Assembly (NCBI GenBank): GCA_029532415.1 | Contig: JAQOTA010000034.1 | Span: 124,001 to 188,000 of the forward strand | DNA: 64,000 bases | Direction of reading: 5' to 3' | DNA from: Marasmius tenuissimus | Lineage: Eukaryota; Basidiomycota; Agaricomycetes; Agaricales; Marasmiaceae | Part shown: positions 47,206 through 59,314 of the stretch, in pieces | Position numbering within the stretch: position 1 is the first letter of the stretch | How the letters are laid out: each line of letters opens with the position of its first letter | The notes under the pieces: generated by a model | Databases searched by the model: none | What the model was told of the DNA's origin: nothing | The model's input: the letters and a program-made list of their open reading frames with translations, nothing else | Translations under genes and position numbers: made by a program

Positions 47206-47959
47206 CCATGAGTCGATTACATGTGCGGGTTATGAAAAAACTTACTCATTACAGACCCAGATCAGAGCGGGGGAACGTCAGAGCTGGCCACCGCGCATTT
47301 GTGGAGCAATTTCCGGAAGACATCAAGGAAGGCATTGCAGGCATTCCATGGATGTGGTACGCGGTCGCATAGGGAATTATAAGATGTGTAACTAGTCTAG
47401 AAAATCGCGGCGGGCGTCCGATGAATACAATACGCGGCTGCACAGGGAATGGAAGCCATGTAATTCAGGAGACGATCAAAAAAATATACGAGCAACCTGG
47501 TTCATTTCGACAGGTATGCGATGGTAAGAAAAAAAAAATAGAAGTAAAAATAAGGATAAAAACCAAGACAAAGTTACGGTACGTTGGAGTCTTCATAGTA
47601 CGCGGAATGAATGAAGCAGATGGATTGAATTAGATGATACGCAACGAGACGAACGAACAGCGCGGACTGGCCCCGCTCCAAGACAAGGTGTGTAATTTGA
47701 AGGATCCCTGAAGATTCCCGTGACGACGACTCGTATGTAGGGGAGAGAAGGGGGGGGGGGGAAGTGGGTTATCGAAAATTGAAAAGAAAACGAAATTCCC
47801 GGATTTGGTGCATCACATATAGGTCACGGCTCGTATAAAGGTCAAGCTCTCTGTCATCCGCCGATTCCTCTTCACTTCCAACCTTTCTCTCGATTTCTCT
47901 CGAACAACCCCTTTCCTTGTTCCAAGCTGGCTTCGCCTACGTGTAACCACCCCCTTCCG

Positions 47960-49127
47960 ATGCCTCAAAAGGACTGCGAAAACTTCCGGAAAGACCTCAA
48001 AGACCGGCTGAAAGAAGCCATACACGCGGTCGCTGGGAAACCAGACGGACGCGTCAGACGCCACAGTTGCTTGCTCCACGGAAAAATAAATGAAGGGAAG
48101 GGCGCCTCCTTCGATAACGTCGGAAGAAAATATAATGTGGTCAGTCTAGCGAATGCACGATCGAAAAACATTCGCTCACTTCTCTTCCACAAGTGCACCA
48201 CGGCGAAACATGACCACACCTGGCTCCCGCAGTACACTACGGGACCACTACCGTACGAGATTCTGAAGCGGCTGGAAACAATCAGGGCAGGTCACGACGT
48301 CCTCGGGGTGCAATACAACCCTGCCGATCCGGCGACGACAAAAGACATCGAGCCGTTCCTTGACGCGATCCGCACGATCACGGACAAGGCCTTCAACGAC
48401 TTATATGTTTACGCAGAGACAGGCCATCTTCCGTCGTCGCTCCCATCGACTCCTTCACCCCTCCCCTCTCCTTCCCTCCCTTCCTCTTCCCCCCCGGCTT
48501 CGTCCGGATTCTTCCCGTATTCCCCACTTCCACCCTCTTCCCCGCCCACACCACCCTCCTCCTCCCAGTGGAAGCTCTCAAAAATCCCGAACATGTGGAA
48601 CACTCCAAGTCGTTCCCCAGCTTACGCAAAGAAGAAGTATGGCACCGGGCAGCGCCTCCAGGCCAGCCCAACGAAAAGACAGAGTTCTTTTAGCGCGTCG
48701 CCATTGGCGACTAGCTCGAAGTCAACCCTCGATTTGCAACAGGGAAAACGCAAGAGGGCGCCTGAGCCAGAAGTACCGAGGAAAAGGGGCAAAGGTCAGT
48801 GCTGAAGTCCTCATTCGTGTTATTGATATGACTCACGCGTTGCGTTAAGTTGTTGAAGTGATCGAGATCACTGACAGCGAAGACGACCAGCCCAAAGCGA
48901 GTGGCTCTAAGGGAAAAGGAAAAGGCCGAGGTGAGAATTGGTGACATCCTCGAGCAAGCTCAGACACTCACTATCTGAAGGATATAGTTCTTGTGCCGGC
49001 GACTGATGAGGACGATGACAGCGAGTCCGACTCTGACTCCGAGGCTCCTCATTCCATGAGCTCGGGGTGGACTGTTCGCTCTGGCGACTCCTACCCCGTC
49101 CGTCGCTCGAAAAGCCCCAGCTTCTAA
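47960..49127 (+). CDS. Hypothetical protein with SUMO-interacting-type motif (351 aa)
   Basis: Three exons: 47960-48794, 48850-48930, 48988-49127. The N-terminal half (residues 1-150) looks globular, with RRHSCLLHGK, KCTTAKHDHTW and a GHDVLGVQYNPADP segment; I recognise no family. Residues 155-210 are a Ser/Pro-rich run, followed by a basic patch (GKRKRAPEPE, PRKRGKG). Exon 2 encodes VVEVIEITDSEDD, hydrophobic residues beside an acidic Ser stretch, as in SUMO-interacting motifs. Exon 3 adds DEDDDSESDSDSE and ends RRSKSPSF. The composition suggests a nuclear, chromatin-associated protein. It lies within the mobile unit that also carries the KDZ transposase and may be cargo. The upstream region has the ACGCGT cluster and a long G run (47751-47762). 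Confidence 0.7.
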
Positions 49128-49680
49128 GAACCTCGAACAAGGTATACCCTCTCACTCCTTCCCCATCTTCCCTTCCCGTATCGTGATTGTAGTTTCTCTG
49201 GTGATTCCTATTTCTTGACACGCACTTCCGTAGCCATTGTTTCGCTACTGCCATTGCAGCATCATCGCTTGTAAAATTTGATAGTGAATTGCATCGTTGT
49301 GACCAAAGGAAAGGACCTGAAAAATGAGTTAGTATCACGACACGAAATGACCAATGGGAGTTCTTGCTCACCTTTGACGACAGCAGATTGTAAGGGCATC
49401 CGAAGGGACCGCGTTGGTTGTTGGCCTAAAACAGGACGACTGAGCGTCAGCATCGTTGCACGAGGCGACGTGAAATGACCTAGCATGATGTATGCTGGGT
49501 GTTTTGTTTTTTGTCTTAGTTTTTTTTTTTGCTGCTGCGTTCCATGCGAGTCTTTTCGACTCTTTCGTGCACTCAGCTCTCAATGAATTCCTATTGTAAT
49601 AGCTACGCTAATTGTACTACAGAGTTGAGGGAGATCTTACCTTGGTAACGGCGGGGAGGGGGGAGTTCTGGTTCAAGTTG
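49128..49680. other. Intergenic
   Basis: No gene recognised between the 351-residue protein and the foldback sequence. Short ORFs only. Confidence 0.35.
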
Positions 49681-50036
49681 GAATGAGGTGGCTGTGCAGC
49701 CAGCGTCCCAGGATATGGCGCACGAGCCTGCAAATCTGTCTAACGCCTGATAAGCGCCATAGCCATGGGTGCGAGACTGTGAGCGTCCGATGATGATCTA
49801 TAATTGAAAAAACACTAACCTGGCAAGGACTGTATAGCTTAACGGTAAGGCATGCGGCACTCAGTGGTATTTCAGGATTATCGCGAATTCTTGCCGCACA
49901 TCCGAGTTCGACTCTCGGTGCAGTCATGGATTATTTTCTGTATATTTTCTCAACAGGCGCTTCATGGGCGTTAGACAAAATTGCAAGCTCGTGTCCCATA
50001 TCTCGGCCATGTTGGCTGCACAGCCACCTCATGCCT
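49681..50036. repeat. Foldback sequence (about 85-bp inverted arms)
   Basis: Arm 1 (49681-49765) begins GAATGAGGTGGCTGTGCAGC. The reverse complement of arm 2 (49950-50036) begins with the same ATGAGGTGGCTGTGCAGCC. The arms share further blocks in order (CACGAGC, TGCAA, TGTCTAACGCC, AAGCGCC). The spacer of about 185 bp contains a tRNA-like sequence. No target duplication is evident at the outer edges. Confidence 0.75.
49828..49926 (+). tRNA. tRNA-like sequence, anticodon unclear
   Basis: Acceptor GACTGTA pairs with TGCAGTC (seven pairs, one G-T). The D-arm is GCTT with AGGC around a loop containing GG. The T-arm is CCGAG TTCGACT CTCGG with the standard TTCGANT loop. The middle has TGCGG with CCGCA enclosing 36 nt, so an intron of about 29 nt would be needed. 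The residues where the anticodon loop should lie (CACTCAG) do not place T33 and a purine 37 cleanly, and the variable loop would be only 3 nt. It may be an intron-containing tRNA gene or a tRNA pseudogene carried inside the foldback sequence. Confidence 0.5.
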
Positions 50037-50039
50037 CCG

Positions 50040-50431
50040 TTCACCAGAGACCACCCCCATCGAACGTGGTGGTGTCCCTCTCGAGGTAAGTGAACGTTCA
50101 CCCTCATCCTTTTAAGAGTACACAATAAGTAGTTACAATACAAACACTGAGTGATCCAAAAGGCGAACACAATCGCCTCAATTTCGCTTTTGATCGTCGA
50201 GAGAGAACAGGCAGCCAGAGATGCTGATGGTTGAAATTTTCAGGCACGCCTGCGGCACCTATGGACTAGGTTGCTACACGTTCCACTCGTTCAGTTCGGT
50301 GCGTTGTATGTTGCGACTATACGAATCGTGCTGACATCTTCTTAGATCTTCCCCGTTGGTTTTACTCTTCAAAATACGTTTTCTTCATCCATTTATACAA
50401 CCTTACTCGGTGCGTTACCCACAGCAGATTC
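50040..50431. other. Intergenic upstream of the multi-KOW gene
   Basis: No gene seen. Probably holds the promoter of the gene at 50432. Confidence 0.35.
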
Positions 50432-53400
50432 ATGAGCAGAAGGGCGTTGACCTTCGGACGTTATGCAGGTCCCTTTAATCCAATTCGTAATAGTCGAAAA
50501 ATCAGAAGAAATCTCGCAATGGCACCTGGAAAACGCAGAAGAATTGGAGTGGAGTCATTTCTGGACATTGCAGCTGCAGAGGATAGAGATGCCTATGACG
50601 AAGGGGAATCTGAAGTCGAGGAGGAACACTTCGAGCTCAGTGATGATGACGACATTGGTACGTTCATCGGAATAATGTCTATGCAATATACTGACCTTGT
50701 TTGTCAGATCCACCCGCTGCTCAGACTACACTCTCATTCGAAGCCCCCGAAGATCGACAGTCATTTGTGGATGCCTTGTGCGCCGACCTCACGTCGCGCT
50801 ATGTCAAGCCACATCTCATTTCAGAAGCCTCCAACATGCAGCAGCCCATTACAGTTTCTTCCGATACTCAGCAGGCCATAGACCCGTCCTTGCTGCGTTT
50901 AACCCCGAACTTGCAACCGACACCAGGACCCTCCAGACCAACTCCCTCCCCAGCTCCTCTAACTCCCTCGTCTTTGCTATCTCAGCAACTCATGCCGCCG
51001 CCTATATCATCCTTGCAATCACCGTCCCAGATCCACAAAGGAAAGCAGAAAGAGACGGAACCTGAAAGCGACACTCAAGGTTTCTATTCCTGGGCGCCCT
51101 GCATACCATCTGTTTATCCTCAGATGCGCGCCTACCCATCGAAAGACACCCTCGACATTCCACAAGTGAACAAGATAGATCCTTGGGAACGCGCCCACAC
51201 ACTTGGGAAGAATGCAGACCGTGCAAACCTTTCAAGCGTGCACCGTGATGACCTTCGCAGGGAAAAGAAACATTATTCTCGCGCGGTCAGTACTCGCCTC
51301 AGGGAGTACGTTGGAGACAACGAATGGGTGATAGTTTGCTCCGGGCCGTATCGCGGTGATGTGGGGTTGGCGATTGGATTGGAGAAAGACGAGATAGATG
51401 TCAGAGAGGACGAACAACTGGAGGAGATTACCAACAACAAACTGAAGTACCGACCAGCAGAGAAGCGGAGGCGTGATCAGGCAAGAGAGTGGGAACAGCT
51501 TCGTGCAGAACAACGGAAATGGGTCAAAGCTATCAGCCATGAAGCGGAGCTAGAACCAGATCTTCAATGGCTAGAAGATAGTTCAATGTGCGCTCGCAAT
51601 AGATTTACGGTCCTGCTCATCCCACGGTTTCCCGGTGGACGCGTGAAGCCAGGACCCCAGGACGTTATCCAACCGTTCACTGATGAAACCGACCCTTTCT
51701 CTACCCATGGCCTCTTCTACGACAAAGATCACACCGGCGTGGCAGAAAAACAAGGGACGGACATTCTATTATGGAAAGGCGGGGAGTTCACCCGCAGTGG
51801 TCTCATGAGGGCACATTACTTCAGAGAACAGCTCCTCCTCGCTACCTCCATTCCTCCCAAGCTTGAGGACCTATTCAGGCAGACCAACCATCCTGACCTT
51901 GAGCTTGCCCCCTTTCCCCACCCCTCCAACTGGTCGTTTGATGAGGGCGAAGAGGTCATCTCGGCCGGAGTGAACGCCACGTTCAAGTATCTTCAGGTGA
52001 ACGCCAGAAGTAACCGCCAACAACTCGCTGTCGTGCACCTCAGGGTGCAGCTAGCACCCAAACCCACCAACAATCCCTATGTCCTCTACCCTCGGCCAGC
52101 CGATGAGACTCTGGAAGAACAGCGGTTGCGGGAAGAGAAGGAGAGGATACGACGAAAAGAGGAGGAGGCCATCAACAGGGGCGAATACGCGGTTCCAGTC
52201 CGATCTCTCCTCAAGCCGCACAAGAAAGATGATTGGGTTCTCTTGATGACTGGTCGCCACCGAGGTCGATACGGCCGCGTCCTCGTTAGACATGGGAACA
52301 CTATTTCCGTAGTGCTGCCCGAAGAGCGCGTACTCTCTGTATGCCACGTCAACGCAGCGAAGCGCATCCCGACGCCGATGGAAAGAGACGCCCGACTTGA
52401 CATTTTTGGCGAGAAAAGGGAGCTTGTTCCAGTGCCTTGGGTTGGTACTGAGATACGGGTAACGAGAGGACCTTACTGCGGAGTCATCGGTCGCGTTGAA
52501 ATGGTGGAAAGAGTTGAAGGGAACCTTGGTAGAAGATTGATGATTGGTTTGTGGGCGGAAGTTGTGCAAAAATTCGTTCTCGTTAATCATGATCATATTC
52601 TGACCACGAGGTATGTGTTAAACACTTCAACTCTTCACGTTCCTGATTCTAATTCCCTTTACCTTTAGTGGCGCCCAACGTCTCAAAGACCTTCAACCCT
52701 TGACTGAGACGCAATCACGAGTTTACGGGACCACAACCTCCATGCTCGCCAGCCGTGAACCGTGGCTGGGCACTCGGGTCGCGATCACCAAGGGTCGGGC
52801 CAAGGGCTATCTTGGGTACGTTCGTCGTGTGGATGTTTACTATGGGACAGAGACCCAGAGGGACCGTCATGTGCCGGGAAAGACTGTTGCGAAACGCCAG
52901 GGAATCAGGCTGAGTGTCGAACTCGAGACTCATGTGGCTGTGGACACAGGGCTCGTGGTTCTTGACTACCAGCATGTCCGCGATGTGAAGACCGGCAGGT
53001 TTCTCAACAAAGCTTACCCTGTCCGATCTGGTTCCTTTTACGACTTTCAGCCGGACCTTAAACACCTCCCAGACATAGTAGAGGAGTTGGATCGCTTGGA
53101 GCCGCCCGGCACTCCCCAATGGTCAAGATCGGAAATGGAAATCATGTCGCGTGATAGCACCTTGGAAACTCACTGGGACCCCTACGCATCCGTCACCTTA
53201 CCCGTCGGCACCTTTGGGCCAGACCCCACCGTCCCGAGTCCTCAATCCCCTCTTGCGAACACGGCCGAAACAGTAGACCCCGTTCCCGATGAAGAGCCCC
53301 TCGATCCTCGGGAACAGATTGCAGCGGCAGAGTTGGAAGCATTCTGTTTGCAGGCATTCAAAGAAGCGGAGGAAGAGGAAGCTGCTGCTGCCGGACCAGC

Positions 53401-53911
53401 TCACTGGATCGTGCACCCCAGTCTCGCCGGTCTCAAGATCCAAGCATCCGTCAACGGCAGCGACATCTATCTCGACATCGTCCAAGGAGACTCTGGGGTT
53501 ATCGTTTACAGGAAGGGTCCCGATGATACGAGGCCTAAAATTGTTCGGGATCTCACCACTATCGATCACGCTCAGGATCGGATCAAGCCCAGTACCGAGA
53601 AGAATCTCATGGTTGTTGTAGGCGGCGAACCTCAGCACATCGGCAAGCTCGTTCGGCGGGTATCCAACTTCTACCGGGACTCAAAGTCGGACGATAATCA
53701 TTGGATCGTTGTTGTTGTTATCACGAGGACTAGCCCCACCGCTGTTGAAAACATGACTCCGGAAAGACTTGAGCTAGACCCCAAGACGATGTTGGCGAGA
53801 GTTTACGAGTCTAGGAAGAGGAGAAAAGAAGCTGATGAGTACATGAAGCTGACTCGCCGGGCGGCACTGGCCAGTAATAGGCGCATGGTCCCAGTCCGCC
53901 CCTTACGTTGA
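50432..53911 (+). CDS. Spt5-like multi-KOW protein (1123 aa)
   Basis: Three exons: 50432-50657, 50708-52610, 52669-53911. An N-terminal basic segment (APGKRRR) is followed by an acidic one (SEVEEEHFELSDDDD). A Pro/Ser-rich linker comes next, then several KOW-type beta-barrel modules: DNEWVIVCSGPYRGDVGLAI, KDDWVLLMTGRHRGRYGRVL, GTEIRVTRGPYCGVIGRV and GTRVAITKGRAKGYLGYV. This recalls transcription elongation factor Spt5 (acidic N-terminus, then NGN and several KOWs), but the NGN domain is not convincing and the rest is divergent. It is a lineage-specific relative, not the housekeeping Spt5. A second candidate start is the Met of MAPGKRRR. The gene lies immediately upstream of the KDZ transposase, and an HDV-like ribozyme candidate sits 148 bp past its stop. 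It may help transcription of, or through, the mobile unit (inference). Confidence 0.75.
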
Positions 53912-54058
53912 TTTCTTCCCTGCGATGACGCCCTTTACTACTAATTCTTACTATTCTTGAGTACTATTCTTGTATCCGTAGCATGAGTTATGTATCACAC
54001 TGGTAACATCTGATCTGAAATTTAGGAATGAATTCGCCCTGCCGTGGCCCCCCTCGAC

Positions 54059-54137
54059 CCTCCTGAATGATGTCCGGCCTCTCCGTGGCCAGGGGGACTA
54101 GTAACCGTTCCTAAAACGGTGAAGCGAACAGGACATC
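54059..54137 (+). ncRNA. HDV-like ribozyme candidate, copy M
   Basis: P1 is CCTCCTG (54059-54065) with CAGGGGG (54090-54096), including one T-G wobble. P2 is GATGTCC (54069-54075) with GGACATC (54131-54137). P3 is GCC with GGC around the 7-nt loop TCTCCGT. J1/4 is ACTAGTA, P4 is ACCGTT with AACGGT closing loop CCTAA, and J4/2 is GAAGCGAA. Helices P1, P2 and P4 all differ in sequence from copies L and R yet remain paired, while the joining and loop residues are conserved. It sits between the multi-KOW gene (stop 53911) and the KDZ gene (start 54436), on their strand. Confidence 0.75.
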
Positions 54138-54435
54138 TTCAACATTGGACCAATAGCCGGGGAATGGTTCCTAGCGCCCAATTTGGTAAGTTGAACCAGC
54201 TCAATTGCCGTCACTCCAACTGATTTTTTTTTCTATTCAGTTCACAATCTCCACTGCATTCCAGCGTGAAAGCCGCCCAGAAACAGTCGCGATCCATGGT
54301 CTTCATTTGGACAATTTCTCCGGAATTCCCGTCAATATAGTTGTGGCCTCCAGGTGAGTTGTCTCTCCAAGCCCCCTCACTCTCCTTCACGCCGTTTTGA
54401 CGGTTCTTTACTCACTGATCTCCAGCCCGTACTCC

Positions 54436-57400
54436 ATGTATCGAAAGCAACTCAACAAGGAGAAGCGAGCGGCCTTCAACGACAGCGTCCACGTAGCCAC
54501 TCCACCTCCGAAGCGTTTACGCGTTCAGGAATTCATCGACGAACGAGGGACGAGCAGGGTGGTCATACCAATCTCATCGAGCGAACCACAACCAAATCCA
54601 GGGCCTTCGCGTCAGGAGATTCAGCGATTGCCCGCTCCTGAGAAATCGCAAAAAGGAATCGAAGATGTTGAGATGAAGGACATCGAGAAAGGTGACGACG
54701 CAAAGGCAGAGAATAGGGAAAGAATACCTGTAGAAAAGCTAGTTCAGGAAGAGAAGACACGCGTGAGTTTCCTCACACCTTGCGCTGCGTTCTTTCTCAG
54801 CGGTTCTTCATAGCGACTCCAGTTGTTGGGTGATTGGGAAGAGAAAATGGACCAAGCCGTACGGTTATCATTCAAACGCGAAGCTCACGACGATGTCATC
54901 AAGACATGTTCGTGTGGGGGGGCCACTCGTAAAGTGCGATGCTATGAGTGCCTCAGCTTACCATTGTTATGCGAGCGGTGCTGGATAGCTGCACACAAAC
55001 ACAATCCTTTACACTGGGCACACGTTTGGTGCGAGGATGGTTTTTTCGTGAAGTACGATATCTCTGCACTAGAGCTCCCCACAGTGTCGTCTCCCTCTCT
55101 CAATCATGACGGAAATGTTTGTCCCAAAACAAAAGCACCGTCCATCCCACTCGGACACGACGGAAATGTTTGTCCCAAGGCCAAAGCCTCTCATTCCCTC
55201 ATTGTCACGGATTTCAATGGCGTTCACTCAACCCGTGTCATCTATTGCGATTGCGAACAAGGAGGCCACCGAGATAAATGGACGCAACTATACATGAATG
55301 ACCTCCTCCCATCCACGGTGCTCAAACCGCAGTCCTGTTTTACGTTCCGACTTATGCACCAGTTCCACCTTTTGCGCGTACAGACGACGGTCAATCCTTT
55401 CGATTACATCAAGACTCTGCGCAGGATGTCTAACAATGTATTCACGGGCGACGTTCCGGTATGCCGTTTCTAGTCAGTTTCGATAGTTGCTCATCTCAAG
55501 GATATTCTAGGATTTGTATAAGCAATTCATGAATGCGACACGTGTGTGGGATTTTCTTCAGGACGAGCGGCGGGCTGGTGTCCACCATGAGTTGTGGAAG
55601 TATCTCAAGCTTTCGCAACGACCTGCGAATGACTTGATTGTAGAATGCCCGTCTTGTCCACACCCCGGGGTGAATACGGAAGAGGGCTGGGAGAAAACAC
55701 CACCAGACCTGATGTTCGTCTCATTCCTTGCCTTCGCTATGAATCTATCTAACAGTGGTCAAGGCACCTGCATATGACACGACTCACACTGGACGGCAAC
55801 TATCATGCCAACCACTACGCAAAGAAAAACCTAGATCCCAATGACGTATCCATATATTCCGGGCGATCGTATTTCCCCATCGCAAGCGTGTATAACGAAC
55901 ATTGCGGTTTTAAGGAGCCAACTTCCACTGAGGTGTGTACGTTCTCCCTCTCATCGGACATGGATCACTCAATCTGCATTGAAGAAATCAGTTTGTGGGC
56001 ACCTGAACACGATCAGTAAACAGAACAAGGTGAAGTTCAAAAACATGGACATTAGCGGTATTGTCAACTGCCAGTGTTGCCACGTTTTTATCAGGACTTC
56101 CGCGAACCTGAAATGCGCTGAGAGGTAAGCAACGTTCACTTCCAATTTCCCGCAATCCTCGCTGATTGGGCCTCTTCAAGGTGGGTCTGCGTTGACGACT
56201 GCCTGGCTCGAGCAGTCGCGCAGACAGCCTCTCCAAATGGGGAGGAGCAAAGCGGGCCGTTCGTCGTCAGTTACGATGCTATGTGTAGCTACTGCAAGTA
56301 TATCATCGACAGGTGGATAGAAACGCACCCAGAGTACGTTTACCTGGCCGGGCAGATGCTTTGGGTCATACCTGTCTGTCACTGCCGTAATCATATCGCC
56401 AGCTGCGAGCCGCTTTACTTGTACGTTTACAAGTCGGGTGTAGGCCTTTTCAAAGGAGAAACGGCGGAACAGCCATGGGATACGATCAATCGTTGGGGGG
56501 CCTCTACCCGCCAGATGAACTTGGGCTTACGAGAGGATGTCCTTATTCTCGTATTCGGAGACTGGAACTGGAGGAAAACTGTCGGTTTGGGTGAGTTCAG
56601 TTGTCTCCTTTTGCCGCGTTTACTTCATGTTCCGTGTTCATTGGTCTGTTCCCAATACATCGCTCTCTTCCGCTGTTCACTCTCTCCCGTGTTCCTTTTC
56701 TGCCGTTCACTTCCACACGCTGGGATTCACTCCCCCTGATCGCGTACCACAGCTGACAACAACGTTCACAGCATTACTGCTTTATAATGAGATTCTGAGT
56801 CTTCGTTCCCAGTACTCCAAAAAACGGGACTCTCTCATAGGGCTCTGGCTTCTTCATCCGGAGAAGGCACTTGAATGGAACGCTGCCGATAGGTCACCCA
56901 AGGTCGATCCCAAGAGAAAGCGATCCGTTAAGTCCGTTTACATGCATGATGAAAATGACAAAGGTTCGGATCACGCTGTATTACCCGATGCCATGGAAGG
57001 ACTTAGCCCTTCACGTAGCACCGACCCTCAAATCCATAGTGGACGCAATGAAGGCATCACGGGAAGATTTCGAGACCCCATCCGGTCGGCAGATGCTGGG
57101 CGTGGCGGCCACATACCTGGATGAGGGTTTGGCAATTGCTTTTATCCAGTACGTGATCTTGACCTACCACGTTCGACGGCAACTGACGATCGATCTTAAG
57201 GGAGCACCTAAGAAGACTCGTCGACAAACATGACAAATCGAAGGTCCCCGACCCGGCTGTGGAGAAAGAGATCAGGATACGACGAACGAAGTGTGAAGCT
57301 CGTATAACCAGCTTTCGGAAGACGCAGGTGGACTTGATGACACCCGACGCCGCCTCACATTACCGGAACAGCCCTCCATGCCATCCCGAAAACCAATTAC

Positions 57401-58863
57401 TTTGGACACCAGTGGACTTCACTCCACAACAGCGGTTGGACTACGGGCTCACAAAACTCGCTACGGAGCAGGCAAAACTCATTCAAGGCAAACTATACGA
57501 CATCATTCGTGCCTTGCAGACTTCAGTGAAGAGGCTGACCCAGGCCTTCGATCGCAAAAATAAAACCGGCTCTGGCGTAGATCACAACACTCGTGCTCTG
57601 GCTCAGATTGTTGATCTCCAGCACGACCGAGAAAAGTTTCTGCTCGATTACCGCTTTCTGCGCGGGATGCTTGATCAATTGGGTGCGCTGGATGTGGAGG
57701 AGTGGCCGCAACTGAAGACTGAGGATACATATCGAAAATCGACGGAAGCAAGGCGCATCCCGGGGGCATCCCATATTGAGGAGGGCGCGCTGTGGGGGAA
57801 GGTTGGTGTTGGAAACTCGCAGGCGGCGAGCAAACGGTCGGAGCAAGTGGAGTCCCGAGATTCGGATGAGCCGACTAATGACGGGCCCAGGTTGTACGGT
57901 ATGTCCGCTTCGTCAGTTTACTTTTCGTTCCCCACATAGTTTCCTCACGTCGCTCCCCTCTCACTCGCCATTTACCCTCTTGGTTCCCCGCATTGTTGTT
58001 CCCTTGCCTCGTTCACTTGTTTTGTTCTCCCCTCGCCTCGTTTTCTCGTATTGTTCCCTTGTGTCGTTCCCTCTTTCGTTCTCCTGTCATTTCCGAGACG
58101 CTCACACCTGACCCATGCAGGCACCAGGATGTCAGTCGCACGATCCAGGAATCCAAGTAGGGAAAACCATCTATGTGATTTTTTCCCTCGCCATGCTAAC
58201 GAACGCGCAGATCAATCCAAGAAATCGGGTTCAGGTTCAGGCAAACCAGTTGCTAAACCAGCCACGTCTTCGCACAGCGGTGATACCGGTGGTCAAGCTA
58301 CAAACCACCCAGCTGTCAAGGGTGACTCGCTCACAGATTCTCCTCAAAAGCAGCCTTTCCAAGAGCTAGAGGAGACCGAAATTGATCTTCAGGAGCAGAG
58401 AGCGGACGGATGGATATGGACCCGTGGCAAAATGGCGGAAATGAACACAACCGATGTGCAAAAATGGAGTGAAAAAGGTGAGCGGCTGTCGCGGATGTCT
58501 TGTCACAATTCACCAATGCTGTTCACAGAGGACAAACTCCAATTCCATCGAACAGATGCTGAATACGAACGTGTTCAGGAGGAATTGGAGTTCAAGCACG
58601 CTTGTTTTCATCGAGCCATTCGTTTCTTCGCAAAAAAGTCGACGCTCTGGGAGGAAGCCGCTTCCAATTCCGACTCACCAGGGAAGGCAGCCTACGCAAA
58701 GGAGAAAGCAGCGATGTATGACGCCCTTCGTGCTGACTGTCAGTACAAACTTGAACTGTGTGGAATGGAAGAGTTCGTCAATATTCCGGAAGGCAAAACT
58801 CTGGCAGATCAAGTCAAAGAATGGCGCGTCAAGGAGAATAAACTTTTCCCTCGCGACCGGTAA
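54436..58863 (+). CDS. KDZ-type transposase (Kyakuja-Dileera-Zisupton), roughly 1200 aa, about 11 exons
   Basis: The N-terminal region is charged. A CxC2-like cysteine cluster near 54905-55030 reads TCSCGG, CYECLSLPLLCERCW, then H-x-H residues. A duplicated HDGNVCPK segment lies at 55106-55180. The RNaseH-fold core has the first acidic residue in LDGNYHANHY (near 55790), the second in SYDAMCSYCK (near 56270) and the Glu in GETAEQPW (near 56455), preceded by VIPVCHCRNHIASC. These are the KDZ landmarks in order. The C-terminal half is rich in coiled coil and ends ENKLFPRDR. Splice joins I checked keep the frame (for example FIQ-EHLRRLVDKHDK near 57147/57198), so the gene looks intact. In-frame coding-like sequence continues upstream to about 54131, so 5' exons may be missing from this call. 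KDZ elements are large DNA transposons of Agaricomycetes, described together with TET/JBP gene expansions. Confidence 0.85.
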
Positions 58864-59310
58864 GGGATCGCTCCTCGCCATACCTTCCTTATCTGATTCC
58901 ATTTTCAGTTTGAAAAATCGTCCAGCGTTTGTTGATCCAACGATACACTCCAAGGGCTTCAAGGACACTCGCGAGGGTGTTGAGACATATTGTGGGTTCC
59001 CCTTCGCCGTGGTCATATTTCTCGCTGATTTCTCGCATCAGAATCCTGTTCACTCCCTCTCAGTCACGTTCGCTCCTTCTCACTGCTGCTCACAACGTTC
59101 ACCCCAATGATGTTCTCTCGTACCTTGTTCTCCCGTACCTTGTTCTCTTGTACCTTGTTCTCTCGCACCTTGTTACTCTATTTTGTTGACTCGTAGTATT
59201 GCCTTGTAATCATTTCACTTGTAGTCAGTTTGTAGTTCACTCTTGTAATCATCTCGCTCAAAGTCAGTTTGTAGCTTACCCTTGCCTTGGAAATCGATCA
59301 GACTACACTC
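58864..59310. repeat. 3' flank of the KDZ gene, first copy of a duplicated block
   Basis: 58864-59110 recurs in diverged form at about 60780-61040. Both copies share the block CCAACGATACACTCC and CAAGGACACTCG followed by GAGACATA. Between 59110 and 59200 the sequence is a short tandem run of TACCTTGTTCTC. Confidence 0.75.
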
Positions 59311-59314
59311 TCAC

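Noticed and set aside
48409..48671. Minus-strand Gly/Glu-rich ORFs
   Set aside because: Shadow of the Ser/Pro-rich part of the plus-strand 351-residue protein.
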